Part shown: piece by piece, positions 25,441 through 34,304 of the stretch
How positions within the stretch are numbered: position 1 is the first letter of the stretch
Layout of the letters: each line of letters opens with the position of its first letter
Assembly (NCBI GenBank): GCA_963781105.1
Contig: CAWAED010000014.1
Location: forward strand, 1-64,000
Direction of reading: 5' to 3'
DNA length: 64,000 nt
Source of the DNA: Palsa-295 sp963781105
Lineage (GTDB): Bacteria; Acidobacteriota; Terriglobia; Acidiferrales; UBA7541
The notes under the pieces: model-generated
What the model was told of the DNA's origin: nothing
Seen by the model: only the letters and a program-made list of their open reading frames with translations
Databases searched by the model: none
Translations under genes and position numbers: made by a program

Positions 25441-26988
25441 TCACAGGGGCTGCTTCTTCTTATCGTCGCCGTGATGCAGATCCAGGCCGAAGGACGGATG
25501 GTCCTTGGTCCCCGTAATCTTGATAGGTAAATCGGAACCCCCATTCTTGCCTTTAAAGAACGGATCAACAGCCTTCAAGAAAAATGATTTTGCACCGGTC
25601 GTCGTCTGCGATAGCTTCGCCTCCATCAGCAGCTTCCCGTGAAAATCCATTTCGCCGCTATCGAGACCATAGGTGCCGATCAGAAAAACATTCGCTCCGG
25701 GCACGCCGAAACTCAATTTTGAAAAACTGGCCACGCCCTTATCCACGCGGAAAGTCGAATTTAGATTTGAAACGACGTCGTCAATATCTTGATCCTTAGG
25801 ATGCCCCTGCGCCTTGCGGCTGAGCGTATCCATCTTTCTCTGCACGTTGCTGCTGGTGAATCGCGCGTCAGCCACGCTGAATTGGCCGCCAATCGTCATG
25901 CGCTGCAGAATATCGGCGTTTCCTTCCCCGATGTCGATTTTCGCGCGGAGCATCGCAGGGCCGGTCATGATTGGAGGATCGTTCTTGACGGTCAAAAAGA
26001 GTAGATCTTCGATGGCCGCCTCGCGCGAAACCGCGTCGAGCACGATGGTACGGCCTTTTTCGGGTGTCAGATCCACGACCTCGCCATTTACCACCAGCGT
26101 GGTATTCCGGAAATGCGCCACCACCTGCTTCAGAATCACGTCGCCGTTCGTGCCGTCCACTATGGCGGTGTAGTCGGTGTGCAAGTTCACGGAGTGCGCA
26201 CTCATGCGGAGCGCGAAATCAGGGGTATCCGTCATGCCTTCGACGTTCAAATAGTCCAGTGGCCCGCCGAATTTTCCGGTCGAATGCAGCGTCCCCGACA
26301 GCCCTTTGATCGTCCCCATATCCGCGTGGCTGAAAATGTATTCCGCTTGCACAGGAGTGTGCCGTGGATCCTCCGCGCTCCAGGGTCCGAATTTCCCAGC
26401 GCAATCGATCTCGCCCTTGGGAACCGGATTCGTCAGGACCGCGTGGAAAGACGCCGGGCTATCGAAACTGAAGTCATTGATCACCAGTTCGTGAATCGGA
26501 AATTCACGTGGCGGCTTTCCGGGATCGCCACGGAGAATCGAGATCAACGCGTCATTGGCGTCTATTTCGTGTATCAGGACGGGGTATTTCTCCGCGAGGT
26601 CCGTTTCCGTGCCATGAATCTTCGGACGCGCGCCACTGCCCTTTGGAGGCATATGAATCTGCAACCCGTCCAGTTCCACATCGCGTATCGTGAATCGTTT
26701 CCGCAACATGCCGGAAATGCTGGCCGTGAATTTAACGTGCTGGATTTCAATCAGCGGCGGAACGTCGGTGCGCCCTTGCAAACGCAGCGTCAGTCCGTCA
26801 ATGGTGACGTGGACGTGCGGGAACAGAAAAACGTCAAAGTGCGAAAATTGGATGTCACTTTGAAAACGCGCCCGCAAATATGCTTCGGTGCGCTTGCGCA
26901 TTGCGGTCTTTATAGCCGGAGTGAATGCATAAAGCGCCGCCACGAAGGCCACTACGGCCACCGCCGTAACAATCAACGAACGCCGCAT
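25441..26988 (-). CDS. AsmA-like envelope protein
   Basis: A 515-aa protein anchored by one N-terminal TM helix (about 4-24). FQSDIQFSHFDVFLFPHVHVTIDGLTL (shown here in overlapping family style) is the typical AsmA/DUF748 start, followed by long beta-strand repeats in the periplasm. AsmA-like proteins form grooves that move lipids between membranes or affect outer-membrane assembly. The C-terminus has a charged tail (HHGDDKKKQPL). It is a single gene converging on recR. Confidence 0.75.
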   Translation of the reverse strand: MRRSLIVTAVAVVAFVAALYAFTPAIKTAMRKRTEAYLRARFQSDIQFSHFDVFLFPHVHVTIDGLTLRLQGRTDVPPLIEIQHVKFTASISGMLRKRFTIRDVELDGLQIHMPPKGSGARPKIHGTETDLAEKYPVLIHEIDANDALISILRGDPGKPPREFPIHELVINDFSFDSPASFHAVLTNPVPKGEIDCAGKFGPWSAEDPRHTPVQAEYIFSHADMGTIKGLSGTLHSTGKFGGPLDYLNVEGMTDTPDFALRMSAHSVNLHTDYTAIVDGTNGDVILKQVVAHFRNTTLVVNGEVVDLTPEKGRTIVLDAVSREAAIEDLLFLTVKNDPPIMTGPAMLRAKIDIGEGNADILQRMTIGGQFSVADARFTSSNVQRKMDTLSRKAQGHPKDQDIDDVVSNLNSTFRVDKGVASFSKLSFGVPGANVFLIGTYGLDSGEMDFHGKLLMEAKLSQTTTGAKSFFLKAVDPFFKGKNGGSDLPIKITGTKDHPSFGLDLHHGDDKKKQPL

Positions 26989-27229
26989 CGTATGAGGGCT
27001 CGCTTATAAATAAAAACGCTCAAGCAAGATAACCTTCTATCTTATCGAACATGATCGGGGATTGACCAGCGCGCCCCGGCCCGATGCGGGCGCCGGCTCC
27101 AATGTCGCGTCGGCAAATGTTGAGAAATCGGCTCTCGTTGTTTCACGCCGTGACGCGGCGTCTTCACTTAGACAATCGTTGCGCGTGACTACCGCCGGGC
27201 GTATATAAGAGCAAGCGAGAGGTTAAACC

Positions 27230-27541
27230 GTGGCGAACTTAGAAAAGTACATGAGTCAGTACGATCACGAGCACACAAACGTGTGGAACAAAGTGCTCCA
27301 CGGGATCGGAATTCCGATCATCCTGGCTGGGATCATCCTGGCGATTCTCACGTTCTGGCGGATCGGTCTCGCGCTTTTCGTTGGCGGATGGATTCTGCTC
27401 TTAGCGGGCCATCGCATCGAGGGCAATAAGCCTGCGTTCTTTCAGGGACTGATTTATTTTCTGGTTGGCCCGATTTGGGTCGCGAAAGAAATTAAGGACG
27501 CCATCTTCGGCACTTCAGAAAGAACAACGACGGTCGGCTAG
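27230..27541 (+). CDS. Mpo1-like (DUF962) membrane protein
   Basis: A 103-aa protein with two or three membrane segments. The N-terminal YDHEHTNVWNKVLHGIGIP and later GHRIEGNKPAFF are the conserved His-containing motifs of the Mpo1/YGL010w family; the yeast member is an Fe-dependent dioxygenase for 2-hydroxy fatty acids. Whether bacterial members share this activity is not settled. GTG 27230 has GAGAGG 7 bases upstream. Confidence 0.82.
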   Translation: MANLEKYMSQYDHEHTNVWNKVLHGIGIPIILAGIILAILTFWRIGLALFVGGWILLLAGHRIEGNKPAFFQGLIYFLVGPIWVAKEIKDAIFGTSERTTTVG

Positions 27542-27730
27542 ATCGCGTCCGTTACAATTCAAGTCATCGCGAAGGTCCGCAACTCGCGCGCAGAATTGCC
27601 TTTAGCAACTGATGCCGGCGGTAGCGGTAAGCGTAGCGCTCCAAAGTTACCTTTTCGCACAATTCCCGTTCCCTGGGTCGCGCAAGGCTCCGACAATGCT
27701 ACCCTTAGAAATCGCCCTTCGGAGGAGCAG

Positions 27731-30700
27731 TTGAACGATTCCGCACAGTCGGCTGATCCCGGCACACAGAAGCGCCGTAGCACGCGCATTGTGCAGGCCG
27801 TGCCGATCACGGTGACAGGGACCGATGCGCTCGGCCAGCCGTTCAAGGAGCGCACCACCACCGTGATGGTGAATTGTCACGGGTGTAAGTACCAGTCGAA
27901 GCACTACGTCCCCAAGAACTCGATCGTCAAGCTGGATATTCCTCGCCCAGAAGGCGGACCATTCTCCACGCAGGGCCGCGTCGTGTGGGTGCAACGTCCG
28001 CGAACCGTACGCGAGTTATTCCAAATCGGGCTTGAATTTGAAGCTCCCGGAAACGTCTGGGGCATTGCGTTTCCGCCGGAAGATTGGACAAGCGGCGCGA
28101 ACGACGCTTCCGACTTAATCTCTGAGTTTTCATTGCCAACCGACGTCGTGACGGTCGCCGAGCCGGTCGCCTCGGTATCCCCACAACCGCTGCCGCCTAT
28201 TCCACCGCCGCCCATTCCGTCGGTGCCGGAAAAGCGCGTCGAGGCTCCCGCGGCACCGGTCAAGATTCCAGCGCCTCCGGCCAGTTCCGTGGCTCCGCCA
28301 CCCGCGCCACCGAAAGTGACTCCGCCGTCGGCGCTTACGGCCCACGCAAGCACGCCCGCGCCGCCAGCAGCCGCTGCGCCAAGCGCGCCGGCTGACAACA
28401 AAATACACGTGGTGCCGCCTCTGACGTCCGCTCCCGAAACGCAAGCAGCGTTGGCGCGCCAAGTCTCTCAAATGGTCGCGGCAGCCAAGGAAAATCTGGA
28501 CAAGACGTTGCGCCGCGGCGCGGAACAAGCGATCACCGAAGAGATGACCATCGCGCGCCAGCAACTGGACGCGCAACTGCACGACACAGTCGAGAAAGCC
28601 ATCAAGGTCTCGATGGATCGCGTCTCGGAATCAGCGGTGAAGAAGGTCGTTCAGCAGGCGACCGATCGCACTGCGGCGATTGTCGAAGAAGCACGCAAGG
28701 CGACGGAATCATCCACCTCACAGCTCGATGAGAAGGTCCGTAACGCCGTCCAGCAAGCCGTGAGTCACGCCGCGGAACAGGCGGCGCTCCAGGCAGCGCA
28801 GCAAACAGCGACAACCAATCTGAAGCAATCCGTGGAAGAGGCGGTCGAACGCGCTCTCCGCGACCGCGAAGCCTCGACTCCGTCTCTGGAAATCCTATCG
28901 TCGCCCGAGGCGGCTCAGAACCATCTCGAACAATGGCGCAAGAACCTCGAGGAAACCGCGCACACAGTTCGTACCAAGACGATCGAGCAGGCGCAAGCCG
29001 ACGCAAATACCGCCGCTCAGCAGTGGAACGTTGAATTTGAAGCGGCGCTCGCCAGCGCATCGCACAAACTCGGCGACAAACTTAGCGAAATTTCGCAGGT
29101 GGCGCTCACGCAGGCCGAGCAGGACGCGGCGACGCGGGTTCAAGCCTTGCAGGCATCGCTCAACGAAGCGTCGCGGGCCGCCTCGATGCAAGCGGAGCAG
29201 GATGCCGTTGCCCGCGCGCAAGTCTTGCGTTCCTCGTTGGACGAAGCCATCGCTGGCGCAGCCTCCACCATTGAAACGCTCGGCGCCGGACTGCAACAGG
29301 AACGTCATCGCGCCGAAGAAACCAAGGCCCAGCTCCAAGAAGCTGTCCAGCATTCGCTGCGTCAATCGCGCCAGCAGCTCGATGAACTGCTCACCGCGCA
29401 GCAGCAGGAGATGTCTCGCAAGGCGGATCAGGTTATCGCGGACCGGGCCCAGCAGATTGAGCCAGGTCTCCAAGCCTCCGCGCAGAAGATTCTCGAACGC
29501 GTGTCCATCGAGCTCGAAGAGAAACTCACGCCACGCCTCGATCAGGTTCACCGCACGGTGGCCGAGCTTGAGCAAGCCGAGCACCGGGCCGAGCAAACGA
29601 AACAGCACGTCCAGGAACAGATTCGCCACTCGGCCGACGAGGTTACGCACCTGCAGCACGCCGTCCACAGCCAGGTGCAACAAGCCGCCGAGCAGGTGAC
29701 GCACCTGCAAGAAGTTGTTCGGGATCAAGTCCAGCAAACCGCTCAGCAAGTGGCGCAGTTGCAGGATGAAGTTAGCGCGCAAATGCAGATGGCGACCGTT
29801 CGCGCGGACCAACTACAGGACACCATCCGCGAACAGACCGTACAGGCCTCCGAGCAGGCCATCCAGGACGCGCTGGCGCGCTTGCGCAGCGAGATAGGAA
29901 ACGTCCCGGCGGAAATTGAGCAGTCCTGCCGCGAGGTCGCTTCCAAGGTTGAAGAAGAAATTCAACAACGCAGTACGGAAGCGCAACACCAGACATACGA
30001 GGCTTTGCAGAAAGCCGCCGATTGGTACCAGAAGAAAGCGCACAGCACGATGCAGACTTCGCTCGAGAAGGCCGTCGAGCAATCCTCCACCGCTCTGCGC
30101 GATCGCGCTGCCGAAGTTTCCAGCTTGCTGGCGTCAGAGTTGGATCACTATCGCCGCACATACGTCGAGCACAGCACGGCGCAGATCGAAGATTCCGCCA
30201 AGGAAATCGTCACCCGCCAGCGCGACAAGATGAACGAAACGTCGCAAATGGCGACCGCTGGCTTTACCGATCAAGTACATCGCGTCACCACTGAATCGCT
30301 GCGGCGCTTCGAACAAGCTTCACGGGAGGCGGTGGAAAAAACACGGTCGGACATGGAATTCACCCGCGAAGGATCGCTCGCGGAATATCAAAAAATGCTC
30401 GACGATCGCATGATTCAGGGTGTCGAGCAGGCCGGCGTGCATCTGCAATCGCAGCTGATCCCCTTAATTGAAGAATGGGAGGCGCGACGCGAGGCAGAAA
30501 AGAAAGAGTGGATGGAGCATCTGAAGAAAACGAACGACGAATCCATCGAAGCCTACAAGGCGCGTCTGGAAAACGCCTCGAATTCGTGGCTGCTGGCTTC
30601 CGCGACAACCCTCGGCCAGCACTCCCAGGCCGTCCTGGATACCATTGCCAAAGCCGCTGAAAAGCGCTTGCGTGAGACCTGCTCTGAAGTCTTGGGCACC

Positions 30701-30790
30701 ATGGGCGACACGCTGAAATCGCGGCTCCTCGGCCTTTCCAGCGACTTCGGTCCCGAAGAAGACGACGAATTCCCGCCAAAGAAAAAATAA
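27731..30790 (+). CDS. Very large PilZ-like/coiled-coil protein
   Basis: A 1019-aa protein. Residues about 12-125 resemble a PilZ barrel (RRSTRIVQAVPITVTG; VNCHGCKYQSKHY). About 140-225 is a Pro/Ala linker. From about 235 to 1005 it is almost unbroken heptad-rich alpha helix full of Gln/Glu/Ala (QQAAEQVTHLQEVVRDQVQQ), like an apolipoprotein- or chemoreceptor-type rod of about 100 nm if fully extended. There is no signal peptide or TM helix, so it is probably cytosolic and oligomeric. TTG 27731 is chosen because GGAGGA lies 5 bases upstream. Function unknown; a scaffold responding to a PilZ ligand is a guess. Confidence 0.78.
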   Translation: MNDSAQSADPGTQKRRSTRIVQAVPITVTGTDALGQPFKERTTTVMVNCHGCKYQSKHYVPKNSIVKLDIPRPEGGPFSTQGRVVWVQRPRTVRELFQIGLEFEAPGNVWGIAFPPEDWTSGANDASDLISEFSLPTDVVTVAEPVASVSPQPLPPIPPPPIPSVPEKRVEAPAAPVKIPAPPASSVAPPPAPPKVTPPSALTAHASTPAPPAAAAPSAPADNKIHVVPPLTSAPETQAALARQVSQMVAAAKENLDKTLRRGAEQAITEEMTIARQQLDAQLHDTVEKAIKVSMDRVSESAVKKVVQQATDRTAAIVEEARKATESSTSQLDEKVRNAVQQAVSHAAEQAALQAAQQTATTNLKQSVEEAVERALRDREASTPSLEILSSPEAAQNHLEQWRKNLEETAHTVRTKTIEQAQADANTAAQQWNVEFEAALASASHKLGDKLSEISQVALTQAEQDAATRVQALQASLNEASRAASMQAEQDAVARAQVLRSSLDEAIAGAASTIETLGAGLQQERHRAEETKAQLQEAVQHSLRQSRQQLDELLTAQQQEMSRKADQVIADRAQQIEPGLQASAQKILERVSIELEEKLTPRLDQVHRTVAELEQAEHRAEQTKQHVQEQIRHSADEVTHLQHAVHSQVQQAAEQVTHLQEVVRDQVQQTAQQVAQLQDEVSAQMQMATVRADQLQDTIREQTVQASEQAIQDALARLRSEIGNVPAEIEQSCREVASKVEEEIQQRSTEAQHQTYEALQKAADWYQKKAHSTMQTSLEKAVEQSSTALRDRAAEVSSLLASELDHYRRTYVEHSTAQIEDSAKEIVTRQRDKMNETSQMATAGFTDQVHRVTTESLRRFEQASREAVEKTRSDMEFTREGSLAEYQKMLDDRMIQGVEQAGVHLQSQLIPLIEEWEARREAEKKEWMEHLKKTNDESIEAYKARLENASNSWLLASATTLGQHSQAVLDTIAKAAEKRLRETCSEVLGTMGDTLKSRLLGLSSDFGPEEDDEFPPKKK

Positions 30791-30866
30791 GCTGCAAAGC
30801 ACAATCGCCAATCGCGGCGCCAGTTTTTCTATTTTCCCTTTTCCAATTTCCAACCGGCCGCTCCGG

Positions 30867-30872
30867 TATAAT
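30867..30872 (+). promoter_or_regulatory. Consensus -10 box immediately before an ATG
   Basis: TATAAT ends 7 bases before the ATG at 30880, so a transcript from it would begin at or next to the start codon (leaderless mRNA). No good -35 and no ribosome site are visible. Confidence 0.45.
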
Positions 30873-30879
30873 AGCCGCC

Positions 30880-31554
30880 ATGTCCAATCAGGCCTACCTG
30901 AGCATCTGGCTGAAAGATTTCCCGGAAGACGTGGTGCTCGAACGTTTCGGAGATTTTCTCGCGACAGTTCCCTTCTCCGCCAAGCGGCCCGGATTCACGT
31001 ACTTGGAGATCCAGGCGGTCGACGCAACCGAAACTCCGGTATTCGAGCAAGATTTGCGTTCGTTGCCGCTCGATGCACCCAGCATCATCGAACTTGCCAA
31101 AGATTATCTTCACAGCGATTCGAGCTATGCGGTCCGCGCCGATTGGGATCTGTGGGTCTTCGAAGGCGATTCACCGCGCTGGCAGCAATTGCCGCAACCG
31201 ATCGAGCTGCGGTGCAATGGAGAAGGTTACGACGACGGTTTCTGGAAAGAAAATGGCCACTTCGAAGTGAATTTCGGGTTCGAACATCTTTTCACGGGGC
31301 ACGGCGGCCTGCTCGGGATTCGCCAGATCGCGCGCCCGGCTCCACAGAGCCAGGAGGAAGCTAACTTTCTCGAATCCATGTCCAAGCCGGCGAATCTACA
31401 GGTGTATCAGGAAAAAACTCGTGAAAACATCAAGAGCCTTTTCGACTGGGTGCGCCGAATCGAGGATAGCTTGCCGGTAGCCCGGCTGCGGCTGTGGTCC
31501 GAAGGAGAAGAGAATTTTGAGGCGCGCCTCGAAGAAATTCTGGCTGCTCGTTAG
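30880..31554 (+). CDS. Hypothetical protein, 224 aa
   Basis: A soluble protein I cannot assign. It has a mixed alpha/beta pattern (YLSIWLKDFPEDVVLERFGDFL; FEVNFGFEHLFTGHGGLLG) and a C-terminal helix region. No signal peptide, TM helix or known motif. It has its own apparent promoter whose -10 box abuts the start codon, and no Shine-Dalgarno sequence. The preceding gene codes for the large coiled-coil protein, but the promoter suggests independent expression. Confidence 0.7.
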   Translation: MSNQAYLSIWLKDFPEDVVLERFGDFLATVPFSAKRPGFTYLEIQAVDATETPVFEQDLRSLPLDAPSIIELAKDYLHSDSSYAVRADWDLWVFEGDSPRWQQLPQPIELRCNGEGYDDGFWKENGHFEVNFGFEHLFTGHGGLLGIRQIARPAPQSQEEANFLESMSKPANLQVYQEKTRENIKSLFDWVRRIEDSLPVARLRLWSEGEENFEARLEEILAAR

Positions 31555-31725
31555 CTTGCCGGCCGTTTCGGCGTCTGCGATACGGTTGGCGAGCCGAGCC
31601 GTTCCGCAATCGAAACAGGCGGAAAGTCGAGCCCTGAGAGCCCTTCCGTGAATGCGGGCGGCAAGTTAGAATTGTATTTGCGCCGATTCTCGCGATCGAG
31701 CGCATCCAGCCTTCAACGGGATTTC

Positions 31726-32343
31726 ATGAAGAAACTTGCGTTTCTCGCAATCGTGGCCGCTGTGACCATGGGCGTTACCTCGTGCGGAACCTCTGCGCCG
31801 GACCCGGCCAAGCCCGCAAGCACTGCCGCTACGCCTGCCGCTCCGGCCACTCCGCCTATCCCTGACGATATTCAAAAGGCCGCGGAGCGGTCTCTCGGCT
31901 CCGAGACGGAAGTTCTCTTGTACGGCGACCTCGCAAAAAACGGGGAGCAGGAAGTGTTAGCCATCAATCGCATGAAGCAGAATCCAAAGGGAGGCGCGCC
32001 GGGCACGGTGGTTACGCGCGCGGTGATACTACAGAAAGACGCCGGCGGCACCTGGAAGGAAGTTCTGCGCTGCGACGAGCACCTGGAAAATCCCAAGGGC
32101 TATCTCGGCAATATTCCGCTGGCGCCAGTAAACGGCTGGCGCTTGCAATACGAGCAAGACGCGCAAAAGGGCTTGCAACTCTATTTCACTCCGGTCGCCG
32201 ATCCCAAAGGCGCGCGCGCCTTGCCCATCGAAGTCCGCTGGAACTCTAAAGTGAAGCGTTACCAATCGCTCGACCGCAATTTCGAAAATTTCCTTGGCGA
32301 GTTGCCTTCGCTGGAAACTCCGGAGTCGCAAATCCACCTGTGA
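31726..32343 (+). CDS. Lipoprotein of unknown function
   Basis: A 205-aa protein with a lipoprotein signal (MKKLAFLAIVAAVTMGVTSC, lipobox VTSC at 17-20), an Ala/Pro linker and a soluble domain (VLLYGDLAKNGEQEVLAINR; GWRLQYEQDAQKGLQLYFTP). No family recognised. ATG 31726 is required for the signal peptide. Its stop overlaps the GTG start of the first ABC transporter gene, so it is co-transcribed with the exporter pair. Confidence 0.75.
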   Translation: MKKLAFLAIVAAVTMGVTSCGTSAPDPAKPASTAATPAAPATPPIPDDIQKAAERSLGSETEVLLYGDLAKNGEQEVLAINRMKQNPKGGAPGTVVTRAVILQKDAGGTWKEVLRCDEHLENPKGYLGNIPLAPVNGWRLQYEQDAQKGLQLYFTPVADPKGARALPIEVRWNSKVKRYQSLDRNFENFLGELPSLETPESQIHL

Positions 32344-34304
32344 GCGCGATCGCCCAACCCGCCGCCGTGCCCGCCGCTCGCAAGGTGAAACAAGCGTCGG
32401 GCTGGGATCATTTGAAGTCGCTGCTCCCTTACGTCTGGCGCTATCGCGGCATGGTTGTACTAGGGCTTGTAACCAATACGCTGATGGGCCTGATCGGCGC
32501 GTATCCCCAACTGATAATCGGCGCCATAACAGATTGCGTCGGCGGCTCGTCGCAAACTCTTTCTACGTTGGCGGGCACCGCGAAAGCGATCGTCCATCCG
32601 GTTCTCGCACTTTACACGCCGATGAGTCGCCACTCGCTGGGCCTGCTCTGCCTGGTGCTTGTTGGCGTCATGCTGGCCAAAGGATTCTTTTCGTTCTGGA
32701 CTCGCTGGATATTGATCGGCGTTTCGCGTGAGATCGAGTACGACCTGCGCAACGATATGCTCGCGCGGCTGGTGGAACTCGAGCCCGAATTCTACGTCCG
32801 CAATCGCACCGGCGACTTGATGTCCCGCGCGACCAACGACTTGAACGCAGTGCGCATGGTTCTGGGCCCGGGAATTATGTACAGCGCCACTACGATCGTG
32901 ACCATGATCGTCGCAATTTTCTTCATGGTGCAACTGTCAGCGAGCCTCACTTTGTGGGTTCTTTTGCCTGTCCCGGTTGTAGCATTCGCTGTCCGTTATT
33001 TCGGCGAAACGATCCATCGGCTTTCAGAACAAATCCAGGCCTCGCTCGGAATTCTCTCCACCCGCGCACAAGAGAATCTCACCGGCATTCGCGTCGTCCG
33101 GGCATATGCGCAGGAAAAGGCTGAGATCGCGGCATTCGATGAAGCGAATCGCGAATACGTGGACCGCAATATCAAACTGATCGCCACCTGGAGTTTGTTC
33201 TTCCCGTTTTTGACGGCTCTGATCGGCATCACCTTCGTAATTTTGCTGGGCAAGGGTGGAAGGGACTTGGTTGATCACAAGTTCACCGTCGGCACGATGT
33301 GGGCGTTTTACTGGTTTCTGGGCCAACTGGTATTCCCCATGATCGCGCTTGGCTGGGTCACCAATATCTTTCAACGTGGCGCGGCCTCCATGGGCCGGCT
33401 GAATTACATCTTGAACGCCAAGCCAAGAATTGGAACTTTGGCCGCGAGCCTCGAAACCCTCGAGGACGCGTCGGCGATTGGCAGCAACGGTGATTCCGCC
33501 GTTGCTGCGTCCACGGTATCGGAATCGCCGATTCTTGGCGAAATCGAATTTCGACACCTCACCTTTACTTACCCGACTTCGCGAAATGAAGACGGTACGG
33601 GCGGCGGTCCCGTGCTTCACGACATCAACCTGCAAATCCCCGCCGGCTCTTCGCTGGCCATCGTCGGGCCAACCGGCAGCGGAAAATCGACGCTCGCGTC
33701 ACTGATCGCTCGCCTGTGGGACGCACCTCCCGACACCCTCTTCATTGACGACCGCTCGATTCGCGACTACCCCGTGGCGGAACTGCGTCGCGCCATCGGT
33801 TACGTCCCGCAGGACACATTTCTTTTCAGCGACACCCTGCGCGAAAACATCGCCTTCGGCGTTAACACCGCGCTGGAAGAACACATCTACGAAGCTGCCG
33901 AAATCGCCAGCGTCTCGGGCGAGATTCAGAGCTTTCCGCAACGCTACGACACGATGGTGGGCGAGCGCGGCATCACGCTATCCGGCGGCCAGAAACAGCG
34001 CACATCGATCGCTCGCGCGGTCGTTCGCCAGCCAAGAATTCTGATTCTGGATGACGCGCTTTCCAGCGTGGATACCGATACCGAGGAGCGCATCCTGCGC
34101 CGCCTGCGCGATGTGATGAGCCAGCGCACCTCCATCGTCATATCGCATCGCGTTTCGACGGTGAAAAATGCCGATCAAATCGTGGTCCTGCGCGATGGAC
34201 GCATCATCGAGCGCGGTACGCACGACGAACTGCTGGCGTTGGGCGGCTACTACGCCGATCTGAACCAAAAACAAATGCTCGAAGAAGAGTTGGCACGCGA
34301 ATGA
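32340..34304 (+). CDS. ABC exporter subunit with degenerate ATP site
   Basis: A 654-aa half-transporter: six TM helices (about 30-330) then a nucleotide-binding domain. Walker A is GPTGSGKST and the signature is LSGGQKQR. Walker B ends ILILDDALS, where Asp replaces the catalytic Glu. This is the pattern of the degenerate-site subunit of heterodimeric exporters (TM287/288, BmrCD, LmrCD). Start GTG 32340 overlaps the lipoprotein stop. The partner gene overlaps it by 4 bases. Substrates (drugs or lipids) are unknown; lpxB downstream makes a lipid cargo possible. Confidence 0.9.
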   Translation: MSAIAQPAAVPAARKVKQASGWDHLKSLLPYVWRYRGMVVLGLVTNTLMGLIGAYPQLIIGAITDCVGGSSQTLSTLAGTAKAIVHPVLALYTPMSRHSLGLLCLVLVGVMLAKGFFSFWTRWILIGVSREIEYDLRNDMLARLVELEPEFYVRNRTGDLMSRATNDLNAVRMVLGPGIMYSATTIVTMIVAIFFMVQLSASLTLWVLLPVPVVAFAVRYFGETIHRLSEQIQASLGILSTRAQENLTGIRVVRAYAQEKAEIAAFDEANREYVDRNIKLIATWSLFFPFLTALIGITFVILLGKGGRDLVDHKFTVGTMWAFYWFLGQLVFPMIALGWVTNIFQRGAASMGRLNYILNAKPRIGTLAASLETLEDASAIGSNGDSAVAASTVSESPILGEIEFRHLTFTYPTSRNEDGTGGGPVLHDINLQIPAGSSLAIVGPTGSGKSTLASLIARLWDAPPDTLFIDDRSIRDYPVAELRRAIGYVPQDTFLFSDTLRENIAFGVNTALEEHIYEAAEIASVSGEIQSFPQRYDTMVGERGITLSGGQKQRTSIARAVVRQPRILILDDALSSVDTDTEERILRRLRDVMSQRTSIVISHRVSTVKNADQIVVLRDGRIIERGTHDELLALGGYYADLNQKQMLEEELARE

